From Paenibacillus sp. (GTDB taxonomy: Bacteria; Bacillota; Bacilli; Paenibacillales; YIM-B00363), in NCBI RefSeq assembly GCF_035645195.1, contig NZ_DASQNA010000027.1, forward strand, positions 1 through 64,000: 64,000 nucleotides of DNA, written 5' to 3'. How positions within the stretch are numbered: the stretch's first letter is position 1; every line of letters starts with the position of its first letter. Below the pieces are notes generated by a model. It was not told the DNA's origin, searched no databases, and saw nothing but the letters and a program-made list of their open reading frames with translations. A program made the translations under genes and the position numbers. Below, piece by piece: positions 41,379 through 49,206 of the stretch.

Positions 41379-42077
41379 ATGGACGTTTCGAAGCTGTCCA
41401 AGCGGAACCAGTACGAGCACATTACGGAGCAAATCAAGCGGCTCATCGTGGACGGCGAACTGAAGGCGGGCGACAAGCTGCCGTCGACGAAGGAGCTTTC
41501 CGAGCGGTTCGGCGTCGGCCGGTCGACGATGCGGGAGGCGCTGAGCGCGCTGAAGGCGATGGGGCTCATCGACATTCGCCAGGGCGGCGCCAGCACGGTG
41601 CTCGCGGTGCCGACGACCGGCATCGAAAGCTTGCTCGTCAATAAGCAGACGATTATGGATCTGCTCGAGGCGCGCCAATCGTTCGAAATATCGAATGCCG
41701 GGCTCGCCGCCCGCAAGCGGACGGAGGAGGACCTCGCCGCGTTCCGGGCGATCCTGACCGACATGCGCGACGGACTCGGGGACGAAGCGGCCGGAGAGCG
41801 CACCGACCTCGCGTTCCACCGGCAGCTGGCGAAGGCGACGCACAACTCGGTGCTGCTGACGCTGTTCGAGGCCGTCTCGTCGCAGATGGAGCTGGCGATC
41901 CGCGAGACGCGGCGCGCCGAGCTGTACGCGAGCCGCTCGGTGTCCGACCGGCTGTACCGCGAGCACATGGCCATCTTCGAGGCCGTGGAGCGCGGCGACG
42001 CGGCCGGCGCGGAGGCGCGCATGCGCGATCATCTCGAGCATGTGGAGAGCATGCTGATGCGGCATTTGCGCCGGTAA
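41379..42077 (+). CDS. lutR: GntR/FadR-family regulator, probable lactate-responsive LutR
   Basis: A 232-residue repressor. The N-terminal winged helix is EQIKRLIVDGELKAGDKLPSTKEL with recognition segment FGVGRSTMREALSALKAMG. The C-terminal all-helical FCD domain includes LLEARQSFEISNAG, DLAFHRQLAKATHN and the metal-site histidines near EHMAIFEAVERGD. Its position as the last gene of lutABC, only 10 nt downstream, points to lactate control of this operon. In B. subtilis the corresponding gene is located elsewhere. Confidence 0.88.
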   Translation: MDVSKLSKRNQYEHITEQIKRLIVDGELKAGDKLPSTKELSERFGVGRSTMREALSALKAMGLIDIRQGGASTVLAVPTTGIESLLVNKQTIMDLLEARQSFEISNAGLAARKRTEEDLAAFRAILTDMRDGLGDEAAGERTDLAFHRQLAKATHNSVLLTLFEAVSSQMELAIRETRRAELYASRSVSDRLYREHMAIFEAVERGDAAGAEARMRDHLEHVESMLMRHLRR

Positions 42078-42081
42078 GACG

Positions 42082-42118
42082 ACAACACCCCCGGTCCGTG
42101 GCGGACCGGGGGTGTTGT
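42082..42118. terminator. Strong terminator between the convergent lut operon and bactofilin gene
   Basis: ACAACACCCCCGGTCCG pairs with CGGACCGGGGGTGTTGT around TGG, a perfect 17-bp stem. There is little T-run on the plus strand; the stem is strong enough to serve both sides. Confidence 0.8.
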
Positions 42119-42131
42119 TCGTTGCGGCGCG

Positions 42132-42557
42132 CTATACCGCCGCCGCGCCAGCGCCTGCGCCTGAGCCGGTCGGCGCCGCCGGCTGCTCCGAGGCCGTCTC
42201 CGCGACGCCCGCGCCGTCCATGCGGCTCGCGCCCTGGAAGACGGCGCCCGCGTTCACGACGAGCGACTGACAGCGCACGTTGCCGTACAGCTTGCCGGTC
42301 GCCGTCAGCGTCAGCGTGCCCCTCGTCGTCACGTCGCCGCGCACGACGCCGGCGATGACGACGTTCCGGGCCGCGATGTTCGACTGCGCTTCGCCGCCTT
42401 CGCCGACCGTCACGTCGCCGCTGCATTCGATGTCGCCGAGCATGCGCCCTTCGATGCGCAGGCTCGCCTCGGACTTGATCGTCCCCTCGAAGACGCTGCC
42501 TTCCCCGATCAGCGTATCGGTCGCGGCGACGTCGATCCGTTTCCCTTTAAACATCAT
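42132..42557 (-). CDS. Bactofilin (polymer-forming cytoskeletal protein)
   Basis: A 141-residue bactofilin. The central right-handed beta-helix (about 15-110) shows the repeated pattern TLIGEGSVFEGTIKSEASLRIEG and GDVTTRGTLTLTATGKLYGNV, with short disordered ends; the C-terminal tail is Ala/Gly-rich. These proteins polymerise without nucleotide and position cell-wall enzymes. The start is ATG 42557 behind GGAAGGA; ATG 42554 is equally possible. It lies 3 nt downstream of an M23 peptidase gene, a common and functional pairing. Confidence 0.93.
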   Translation of the reverse strand: MMFKGKRIDVAATDTLIGEGSVFEGTIKSEASLRIEGRMLGDIECSGDVTVGEGGEAQSNIAARNVVIAGVVRGDVTTRGTLTLTATGKLYGNVRCQSLVVNAGAVFQGASRMDGAGVAETASEQPAAPTGSGAGAGAAAV

Positions 42558-42560
42558 CGG

Positions 42561-43553
42561 TCATCCTTCCTGGTGTTGAATATACGGCTTCGGGTTGATC
42601 GCGGCGCCGTTCTTATGTACCTCGTAATGCAGATGCGGACCGGTGCTGCGGCCGGTCGAGCCGAGCAGCCCGATCTTCTCGCCCTTCTTCACTTTCTGGC
42701 CTTTCTTCACGAGCGTCTTCGACAGATGCATGTACACCGTCTCCAAGCCGTTCCCGTGACTGACGTAAATATAGTTGCCCATCGCGCGCTCGTAGCCGGT
42801 CCGCGACACCGTGCCGTCCGCGGTCGCGAAAATCGGATCGCCGACGCTGCCGCCGAAATCGATCCCTCGATGATAGGCGCTTTTGCGCGTAAACGGATCT
42901 TTGCGGTAGCCGAAGAACGACGTAATTTGCGTCGAGGTCGTCGGGTAAATCGACGGCGTGATGCGCCGCAAATACGCGACTCGTTCGGCTTCCTTCAGCG
43001 CTTCCTGCAGCGCGTTCTCGAGCCGCTCGGCTTCGCCGTTCATCGCAGCGATCGCATCCCGCGTCTCCTCGGAGAGGCGCAGGGCGTCGTCCGCATCGAC
43101 GGGCACGAATTCGCCGCCGACGTTCGCCGATAAGACGGAGACCGCATCCCCGTCCGCGCGCGCCGCCTCGGCGGTCGGAACGTCGTCCTCGCCGGACAGC
43201 GCCAGGATTTCGCGCTCCAGCGCCCGCAGCTCGGCCATCTTGGCCGCGAACGCCTCCGCCTCCTGCGAGAGCCGAACGACTTCGTCTTGCAGCTTCGCAA
43301 TTTCGGCGTCCTTCGCGGCCACCGTCGCCGAGAGAGCGTCCTGCGCGGCGGACGCGTCGGCCGCGAGCGCGTCGCGCGAATGCAGCAGCGCCGCATGGTT
43401 CGCGGCGAGCAGCGCGGAGGCGGCCAGAACGATCCCCGCGATGCCGGGCGCGGCGTACAGCCAGAACGCCGGAAGCCGAAGCCGCCGCACTTGGCGGTTC
43501 GCTTCGGGAATGATCAAGAGAGTAAACTTCTTCGTAAGCCAGTCGCGAATCAT
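42561..43553 (-). CDS. M23-family peptidoglycan endopeptidase, membrane-anchored
   Basis: A 330-residue protein with one N-terminal helix (about 26-48), a coiled-coil region (about 55-185) and a C-terminal LytM/M23 domain. Its zinc ligands are visible as YHRGIDFGG (His and Asp) and HLHYEVH. It should cut peptide cross-links outside the membrane, guided by the bactofilin encoded next. The start ATG 43553 follows AAGGAG; the long frame upstream is not protein-like. A CATACTA box lies at 43607-43613 (minus strand), but the matching -35 is poor. Confidence 0.93.
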   Translation of the reverse strand: MIRDWLTKKFTLLIIPEANRQVRRLRLPAFWLYAAPGIAGIVLAASALLAANHAALLHSRDALAADASAAQDALSATVAAKDAEIAKLQDEVVRLSQEAEAFAAKMAELRALEREILALSGEDDVPTAEAARADGDAVSVLSANVGGEFVPVDADDALRLSEETRDAIAAMNGEAERLENALQEALKEAERVAYLRRITPSIYPTTSTQITSFFGYRKDPFTRKSAYHRGIDFGGSVGDPIFATADGTVSRTGYERAMGNYIYVSHGNGLETVYMHLSKTLVKKGQKVKKGEKIGLLGSTGRSTGPHLHYEVHKNGAAINPKPYIQHQEG

Positions 43554-43586
43554 AACGTCTCCTTCTTGGCTTCGCTGCCGAACCTG

Positions 43587-43607
43587 AACTTCCGAACAAC
43601 GGAAGTT
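43587..43607 (-). promoter_or_regulatory. Inverted repeat in the leader of the M23 peptidase gene
   Basis: AACTTCCG and CGGAAGTT are perfect 8-bp arms with a five-base gap, 34 bases before the start codon. It could be an operator or a leader hairpin. Confidence 0.45.
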
Positions 43608-43792
43608 AGTATGGTCATTTTTGGGATGGCGACACTTAGTAATATTCGCCAATTTCCGACGAATATCCTGCTTGACCCGTCGAAACGGGACATTTTTGAT
43701 CGAAAACCGCGGGAAAATCGTCTTCGCGCGGCGAGAGGGGCGGGCGATAAGGAGGAGGGGAGGGGAGCGGTGCGGAGGGCGGTCGAGCGGCA

Positions 43793-43843
43793 GGAATACC
43801 GCCGGGGAAGGGCGGGAATACCGCCGCGGAAGGGCGGGAATAC
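43793..43843 (+). repeat. 22-bp tandem repeat before the cardiolipin synthase gene
   Basis: GGAATACCGCCG(G/C)GGAAGGGCG occurs twice in tandem and starts a third time (43793-43814, 43815-43836, 43837-43843). It lies 30 bases before the cls start inside the 319-base divergent interval 43554-43872. That interval otherwise holds the dyad at 43587 and no recognised gene. Confidence 0.75.
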
Positions 43844-43872
43844 TATTCGTTACGCCCGGAGGTGACGCATCC

Positions 43873-45309
43873 ATGATCTGGCTTACATTGGCGCTGATTT
43901 TATTCATTTTCCAAGTCGCAACGATTATGATCGCCGAATACCGGCGTCCTTCCAAAGGGTTCGCATGGCTGTCGATTTTGTTTCTGCTCCCGATCGTCGG
44001 ATTCGTCTTCTACTATTTCATCGCCCGGGAGTATCGCCATCGCAAAATGATCCGCCGCCGCAGCAGCCGGGACGTCGACCAGAAGGTCCATCGGCATCCG
44101 CTGCCGGTCGTCAAAACGATTCAAAGCGCAGAGCAGTTCCCGAATCCGGCGATGCGCGGGGAGACGAGGCTGTTCGGCCTGCTGCGCAGCTTCCCCGATG
44201 CGGCGGTCACCGTCTGCAACGAGACGACGGTGCTCGCGTCCGCGCAGGAGACGTACCGGTTGATGCTGCAGGACATCGAGCGGGCGGAGCATCATATTCA
44301 CATGCTCTATTACATATGGAACGACGATATCTATGGGCGAAAATTTCACGATGTGCTCATACGCAAAGCGCTGGAAGGCGTCGAGGTGCGCGTCATCTAC
44401 GACGGCATCGGCGCGTATTCGACCCCGAAAGGGTTCTGGGACGGACTTCGCCGCGCGGGAGGGCAAGTGCACTGCTTTCTGCCTGCATTCATCGCGTTGT
44501 TCGACAAGCGGATCAATTTTCGAAACCACCGCAAAATTACGGTCGTCGACGGCAACATCGGGTACGTCGGAGGCATCAACATCGGCGACGAATATACGGG
44601 GAAGGACAAAAAGCTGGGGTATTGGCGCGATACGTCGGTACGGATCGAAGGGGACGCGGCGCTCGAGCTGCAGCGGACGTTCATGAACGACTGGGAGCTC
44701 GTCTGCGGCGAACGGCTCCCGTATTCGGAGGACTATTACCCGAAGCATGGCGTCGCCGAAGGCGAAGCGGTGCAAATCGTGCCGGGCGGGCCTGACACGC
44801 AGTGGGACATGATTCTCGAGATGTATTTCGCGTCGTTCATCTCCGCGAAGGAGCGCATTTACGTCACGACGCCGTATCTCATCCCGGACCAAAGCCTGCT
44901 TATGGCGCTCAAAACGGCGGCGCTCGCCGGCGTCGACGTCCGCATCGTCATTCCGGGCATCGCCGACTCGAAACTGACGCTGTGGGCGTCGCTGTCGTAC
45001 GTCGAGGAGCTGCTGCTCGCCGGCGTGCGCGTTTACCGCTACTGCAAAGGCTTCATGCACGCGAAAACGGTCGTCGTCGACACGCATTTCGCGATGACGG
45101 GCACGGCCAACATGGATTTGCGAAGCTTCTTCAGCAATTTCGAAATCAACGCGGCGTTCTTCGACGAACATATCGTCCGCCGGTTTCTGGAAGATTTTCT
45201 GCTCGATTTGGACAACAGCGAGGAGATCGAGCTGCGCGGGTTCGCGCGCCGAGGCCGGCTGCAGCGCGCCAAGGAAACGATCGGACGGCTGCTGGCGCCG
45301 CTGCTCTAG
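43873..45309 (+). CDS. cls: Cardiolipin synthase
   Basis: A 478-residue membrane enzyme that joins two phosphatidylglycerol molecules into cardiolipin. Two N-terminal helices (about 2-19 and 31-51) precede two phospholipase-D domains with HKD motifs: NHRKITVVDGNIGYVGG (about 217-233) and HAKTVVVDTHFAMTGTANMD (about 396-415). ATG 43873 follows GGAGGTGACG. Its stop is 8 bases from the end of the convergent ligD polymerase gene with no terminator visible between them. Confidence 0.94.
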   Translation: MIWLTLALILFIFQVATIMIAEYRRPSKGFAWLSILFLLPIVGFVFYYFIAREYRHRKMIRRRSSRDVDQKVHRHPLPVVKTIQSAEQFPNPAMRGETRLFGLLRSFPDAAVTVCNETTVLASAQETYRLMLQDIERAEHHIHMLYYIWNDDIYGRKFHDVLIRKALEGVEVRVIYDGIGAYSTPKGFWDGLRRAGGQVHCFLPAFIALFDKRINFRNHRKITVVDGNIGYVGGINIGDEYTGKDKKLGYWRDTSVRIEGDAALELQRTFMNDWELVCGERLPYSEDYYPKHGVAEGEAVQIVPGGPDTQWDMILEMYFASFISAKERIYVTTPYLIPDQSLLMALKTAALAGVDVRIVIPGIADSKLTLWASLSYVEELLLAGVRVYRYCKGFMHAKTVVVDTHFAMTGTANMDLRSFFSNFEINAAFFDEHIVRRFLEDFLLDLDNSEEIELRGFARRGRLQRAKETIGRLLAPLL

Positions 45310-45317
45310 CGTCGAAT

Positions 45318-46229
45318 TTACCGGGGCTTCAGCGCGGCCAGCACCGCGTCGAGCGACTGCGGCGGCACGCGGCGGATCAAATCCCCGTGCGCGTTCAGCC
45401 GCGCTTCGATGTTGCGCAGATGAAAGTCGGCGGGCCTCACCTTCGGATGCAGTTCGTCGTAAAACAGCGGGGTGGACAAGGTGCCGCCCTTTTTGGCGCG
45501 CGGCGTGTACGGGGCGGACAACGTTTTCCCATACCAATGCTGCAGGTAATCGAAGTAAATGAGCGTGCCGCGGTCTTTTTTCAACCGTTCGATCGTAAAC
45601 AAGCTCGGGTGCGTCTGGACCAAATAATCGCCTAAAAATTTGCCGATGGCGCGCAGCTGCTCGAACGTGTACCCGCGGCGAATCGGCACGTAAATTTGGA
45701 CGCCGGTCGCGCCGGACGTTTTGGCTACGCTTTGGATGCCGAGCGAAGCGAGCAGGTCGACGACGATTTTGGCCGCCTCCATGATGCGGGGCTCCTCCTC
45801 GAGCGTCGGATCGATGTCGATGAGCCACTCCGCGGGCAGCTCGTCGTTCACGTAATGAAGGGACGGATGGAATTCCAGGCACGCCAAATTGCCGAGCCAC
45901 AGCAGCGTCGGAAGCGAGTCGAGCACGATGTAATTGATGCCGCCGAGCTCGGCCGTCTTGACGAAGTCGGGCGCGCCTTTGGGGCAGTTTTTTTGATAAA
46001 ACGATTCGTCGTGGATGCCGTGCGGCCAGCGGATCGTCGTTAAATAACGGTTCGACGTGTACGAAAGCAAATAAGGGGAGAGCGCGATCAATCGGTCCAA
46101 AAACTCGAGCTTCGTGATGCCGATGTCCGGCCAAAGCGGCTTGTTCGGGTTCGTGACGACGATCTCCTGTCCGTCGATCGTGACGACGCCTTTCTGCGCG
46201 CGGGACGGGGCGTAGGTCGCGTTCGCCAT
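45318..46229 (-). CDS. ligD: LigD-type polymerase/primase domain protein (stand-alone, NHEJ)
   Basis: A 303-residue protein matching only the polymerase part of bacterial LigD, which fills gaps and adds ribonucleotides during non-homologous end joining. Landmarks are TNPNKPLWPDIGITKLE, RWPHGIHDESFYQKNCP, the metal-binding LIDIDPTLEE (usual form DLDP) and KTSGATGVQIYVPI. No ligase or nuclease domain is attached; a separate ligase is encoded at 47525. ATG 46229 lies 7 nt after AAGGAGGT. A SigG-like CATACTA box stands about 40 bases upstream, in line with spore-stage expression of NHEJ genes known in B. subtilis. Confidence 0.93.
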   Translation of the reverse strand: MANATYAPSRAQKGVVTIDGQEIVVTNPNKPLWPDIGITKLEFLDRLIALSPYLLSYTSNRYLTTIRWPHGIHDESFYQKNCPKGAPDFVKTAELGGINYIVLDSLPTLLWLGNLACLEFHPSLHYVNDELPAEWLIDIDPTLEEEPRIMEAAKIVVDLLASLGIQSVAKTSGATGVQIYVPIRRGYTFEQLRAIGKFLGDYLVQTHPSLFTIERLKKDRGTLIYFDYLQHWYGKTLSAPYTPRAKKGGTLSTPLFYDELHPKVRPADFHLRNIEARLNAHGDLIRRVPPQSLDAVLAALKPR

Positions 46230-46275
46230 AGGGAAAACCTCCTTCCGCGGAAGCGGCGGGATTTTCCCTAGTATG
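46229..46275 (-). promoter_or_regulatory. SigG-like -10 box and 9-bp inverted repeat at the ligD start
   Basis: On the minus strand, CATACTA (46269-46275) is a full match to the SigG -10; the -35 (TGATTC, 18 bp away) is only fair. TAGGGAAAA (46229-46237) and TTTTCCCTA (46262-46270) form a perfect inverted repeat that reaches from the -10 box to the start codon and encloses the ribosome binding site. Confidence 0.5.
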
Positions 46276-46296
46276 AGCGTAACGCGGGGTTATGAA

Positions 46297-47193
46297 TCAG
46301 TGGATGTCTTTCTTTTTGAAACGGCCGCCCTTCACGTCATGAATGTTGCCGACGGCGAGGAACGCGCCGGGATCCCGCTCTTCGACGATCGATTTCAGCT
46401 TCGCTTCCTCGAGGCGGGTAATGACGCAGAAGATGACCTTCTTGGCGCCGCCGGTAAAGCCGCCTTCGCCGTTCAAGTACGTCACCCCGCGGCCGAGCCG
46501 CTGCATGATCGCTTCGCCGATTTCCTCGTACGTATCGCTGATGATCCACACCGCTTTCGATTCGTCGAAGCCTTCGATCGTCACGTCGATCATTTTAAAA
46601 GCGATATAATACGCGATCAACGAATACATCGCCCGGTCCCAGCCGAACACGAAGCCGGCGCTGCCGAGAATGAAGACGTTGATGAACATGACGAATTCGC
46701 CTACGGAGAACGCCGTCTTTTTGCTGAGCAGGATCGCGACGATTTCGGTGCCGTCGAGCGAACCGCCCGAACGGATCACCATGCCGACGCCGACGCCGAG
46801 AATGATGCCCCCGAACACGGCGGCGAGCAGCGGATCGATCGTAAGCGGCGGAATCGGATGCAGCAGCGTCGTGCCGATCGACATGACCGCGACGGCGTAC
46901 AGGGTGGATAATGCGAACGTTTTGCCGATTTGCTTATAACCCAAAAATAAGAACGGAAGATTGAGCAGGAGCAGGAAAGCGCCGAGCGGGACGTGCGTCA
47001 GATGGGAGGCGATGATCGAGATGCCGACGATGCCTCCGTCGATGATGTTGTTGGGGACTAGGAAAATTTCGAGACCGACGGACATCAAAGCGGCGCCCAG
47101 CGTTAAGAATAACGTGCGCCGGAGCAGCTTCGCTTTGGACAACCGGTGGTGCTGCGACGGCTTCGGACCCATGGCGGCGGCGTTCATGTTCAT
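46297..47193 (-). CDS. YitT-family membrane protein (DUF161/DUF2179)
   Basis: A 298-residue protein with five or six N-terminal helices (LEIFLVPNNIIDGGIVGISII and GVGMVIRSGGSLDGTEIVAIL are family blocks) and a soluble C-terminal DUF2179 domain (GRGVTYLNGEGGFTGGAKKVIFCVITRLE). The family is common in Firmicutes and its function is unsettled; some members are linked to spore or redox phenotypes. ATG 47193 lies 10 nt after GAGGAG. A 70-residue protein gene ends only 4 bases upstream and is probably in the same operon. Confidence 0.9.
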   Translation of the reverse strand: MNMNAAAMGPKPSQHHRLSKAKLLRRTLFLTLGAALMSVGLEIFLVPNNIIDGGIVGISIIASHLTHVPLGAFLLLLNLPFLFLGYKQIGKTFALSTLYAVAVMSIGTTLLHPIPPLTIDPLLAAVFGGIILGVGVGMVIRSGGSLDGTEIVAILLSKKTAFSVGEFVMFINVFILGSAGFVFGWDRAMYSLIAYYIAFKMIDVTIEGFDESKAVWIISDTYEEIGEAIMQRLGRGVTYLNGEGGFTGGAKKVIFCVITRLEEAKLKSIVEERDPGAFLAVGNIHDVKGGRFKKKDIH

Positions 47194-47197
47194 AGAC

Positions 47198-47410
47198 TCA
47201 CGACTCCTCTCCTTTTTTATCCGCAGGAGTCAGCGCGAATTCGGTGGCGAGCTCGTTCACGATCCAATCGATCGCGCACAGCTGGCCTTGCAGAAAGTCC
47301 CGCTGCCCCTCGTATTCCTCTTGTTCGATTTGCTGCTTGAGCGTCTGTCGGCGGAGCGACAGCACCGCCAAATAATGCTCGATTTTCGATCGGCGGAACG
47401 TTTCGGGCAT
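47198..47410 (-). CDS. Small helical protein cotranscribed with yitT, unknown function
   Basis: A 70-residue soluble protein, mostly one or two amphipathic helices (RSKIEHYLAVLSLRRQTLKQ, FLQGQLCAIDWIVNELATEF) with a charged tail. I do not recognise the family. The start ATG 47410 has AAGGAG 8 nt upstream. It has a good promoter with a palindrome at 47440-47474 and sits 4 nt ahead of the YitT gene, so it is a real leading gene of a two-gene operon. Confidence 0.7.
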   Translation of the reverse strand: MPETFRRSKIEHYLAVLSLRRQTLKQQIEQEEYEGQRDFLQGQLCAIDWIVNELATEFALTPADKKGEES

Positions 47411-47439
47411 CCCAAATTCTCCTTCCCTCGCAGGGATTG

Positions 47440-47474
47440 ATACAATTGTATACGATTGTATACGTAATATGCAA
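47440..47474 (-). promoter_or_regulatory. Promoter with overlapping palindrome ahead of the small protein-yitT operon
   Basis: On the minus strand, TTGCAT (47469-47474), 18 bp, TACAAT (47445-47450). ATACAATTGTAT (47440-47451) is a perfect 12-bp palindrome over the -10, and a second GTATAC...GTATAC pair lies next to it in the spacer. This looks like an operator. Confidence 0.55.
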
Positions 47475-47481
47475 ACAAAAT

Positions 47482-47507
47482 AGCCCTTCGGCGGATGCCG
47501 AAGGGCT
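47482..47507 (-). terminator. Intrinsic terminator of the XRE-GAF-ligase operon
   Basis: AGCCCTTCGGC pairs with GCCGAAGGGCT around GGAT. On the minus strand it is followed by ATTTTGTTT. It lies 17 bases after the ligase stop. Confidence 0.85.
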
Positions 47508-47524
47508 TCGTTGCGGGAACAACG

Positions 47525-48520
47525 TTAGTTGCGGCCTGCGGTGATCGCGGCGGTCAGAAACTGCTCCAGCGCGGCGGGCTCCGCAAGCTTCGGGTGGCGC
47601 AGCAGTCCGTCCGCCGTAATCTCGAGCCCCGTGACGGCGACGGGGAACGGACGGTCGAGCCAAACGACCGTCTCGCGCTTCAGTTCGGCGGGGGCGGTCC
47701 CGCCGGGGAACGGGCTGGCGGCGGCGCGGTGCGCGGACGCATAGGCGGCGAGAGCGGCGCGGCTCCGCTCGTTGAGCCCGAGCGAGGCGCGGCCGAGGTA
47801 GACGCCCTCGTACAGAAGCGCGAGGCTGGCGACCCGGCCTTCGCGGAACGTCACGCCGACGCAGACGGCGTCGTAACGCTGGATCGTCCGCTTCTTATAC
47901 GAATCCTTGTGCCGCTTGCCTTCCGCGTACGGCGCGGACAGCCGCTTGCTGACGATGCCTTCCCAGCCGCGCTCCTCGACCCACTGCCACAGCGCCGGAC
48001 CGTCGCGGAATAGATCGGTCACGAACAAGGCAGGGTCGCCGTCCGGAGGGAACGCCTCCCGCAGCCGCGCGTAGCGCTCCGCGTACGGCCGGTCGCGCAG
48101 ATCCTCGCCGTCGATCGCGAGCAGATCGAACAGCACGTACGACACCGGCGCTTCCGCGCTGCTGCGCGCCAAGGCGGAGGCGGTGCGGGTCCGTTCGCGC
48201 TGCAGCACCTTCTGGAAGACGGGACGACCGCGCGCCGCGTCGAAGTAGACGATTTCGCCGTCCAGCAAATAAGAGCCCTCGAGCCGCTGGAGCCGTCGCA
48301 CGACCTCCGGGTACGTGTCGTTTTTGCGGAGCAGCTTTCTCGAGAACAGCTCGACGTCGCCGCGGTCGACGCGCGCGAGCGCGCGGACGCCGTCCCATTT
48401 CAGCTGATATCCCCAATCCGGTCCCTCGGGAATGTCGTCTCGGGCGATCGGCCCCATCGGTTCGGAGGGCAGTGCGAGCGCGCCGCTCCCGCGGGCTTCG
48501 GCGGGGCTCGAATGGTTCAT
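47525..48520 (-). CDS. ATP-dependent DNA ligase (stand-alone, NHEJ-type)
   Basis: A 331-residue ligase with the adenylation motif YQLKWDGVRALA (Lys at about 41), LLDGEIVYFD, VLFDLLAIDGEDL, EGIVSKRL and the lysines of motif V in DSYKKRTIQR, then an OB-fold region ending near 330. Size and sequence match the ligase part of LigD without polymerase or nuclease domains. The polymerase domain is a separate gene about 1.3 kb further on. ATG 48520 is behind GGTGGTG. It follows a GAF-protein gene by 36 nt and an XRE regulator, which suggests joint regulation. Confidence 0.93.
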   Translation of the reverse strand: MNHSSPAEARGSGALALPSEPMGPIARDDIPEGPDWGYQLKWDGVRALARVDRGDVELFSRKLLRKNDTYPEVVRRLQRLEGSYLLDGEIVYFDAARGRPVFQKVLQRERTRTASALARSSAEAPVSYVLFDLLAIDGEDLRDRPYAERYARLREAFPPDGDPALFVTDLFRDGPALWQWVEERGWEGIVSKRLSAPYAEGKRHKDSYKKRTIQRYDAVCVGVTFREGRVASLALLYEGVYLGRASLGLNERSRAALAAYASAHRAAASPFPGGTAPAELKRETVVWLDRPFPVAVTGLEITADGLLRHPKLAEPAALEQFLTAAITAGRN

Positions 48521-48556
48521 TATGACACCACCTGTCGTGATTAAAGTGGAGCTCGG

Positions 48557-49204
48557 CTATAACGTGGAGGCCGCCTGAATGAATCGCTCCTTGACCTCCA
48601 GCAGCCGATGCTCGATGTCCGCCACCTGGCGCCGCAGCTTCGAATGATCGTCCGCGGACCATTGTTTGGGGCGCGGCGAATACAAATTCGCGTTCCCGAT
48701 CACCTTGTCCCCGATGACGAGCGGGGTCGTGCAGAAGGCGCGAATGTTCGACTTCAACAAATCGCGGCGATGGTTGAGCGAGACGAAATGCTCCGACGAT
48801 TCGACGTCATGGATGGATACGATGCGCCTGCCGTACTCGGGAACGCCGTCGCTGCCGTTAATATCGGCGGCCACGCAAAGACCGTTGGCATACTCGCGGT
48901 AATGAAGCGGCACGTTCGGATCGGCGCCGACCCACAGACGCTTCTCCTGTTGGTCGAACAAATAAATGCCCAAACAGACGTCGTCTTCGAAGTGCCGCTC
49001 GATCGACGCGCAGATGCGGTTGAGGCGCAGCTTCGTTTCCATAAAGATATAATGCTCCGAACCGATCATTTCCTCTCGGTACAATTGTTGAAGCAGATCC
49101 GAAACGTTCTTCTGCCCGGCCAATCGGCGGTTGATTTTGCTCACGGTTTGCCGGACGTCCTTCGACAGTTGGAACGTCTTTAAGGAAGTGACGATGCGGT
49201 CCAT
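48557..49204 (-). CDS. GAF-domain protein
   Basis: A 215-residue soluble protein. The first 70 residues are helical (MDRIVTSLKTFQLSKDVRQT). A GAF domain follows (about 70-190) with CLGIYLFDQQEKRLWVG, HYREYANGLCVAADI and CTTPLVIGDKVIGNANLYSP. No output domain is attached, so it may be a sensor that modifies the regulator encoded 2 nt upstream. ATG 49204 has GGAGGG 5 nt upstream. It is the middle gene of XRE-GAF-ligase. Confidence 0.85.
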   Translation of the reverse strand: MDRIVTSLKTFQLSKDVRQTVSKINRRLAGQKNVSDLLQQLYREEMIGSEHYIFMETKLRLNRICASIERHFEDDVCLGIYLFDQQEKRLWVGADPNVPLHYREYANGLCVAADINGSDGVPEYGRRIVSIHDVESSEHFVSLNHRRDLLKSNIRAFCTTPLVIGDKVIGNANLYSPRPKQWSADDHSKLRRQVADIEHRLLEVKERFIQAASTL

Positions 49205-49206
49205 GA

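Noticed and set aside
43607-43613. SigG promoter for the M23 peptidase-bactofilin operon
   Set aside because: The CATACTA box is perfect, but no acceptable SigG -35 lies 16-18 bp upstream and the genes are not known spore genes, so it was only mentioned.
43900-46134. A 744-codon minus-strand frame spanning cls and the ligD polymerase gene
   Set aside because: It runs across two convergent real genes in shadow frames and shows no protein family pattern.
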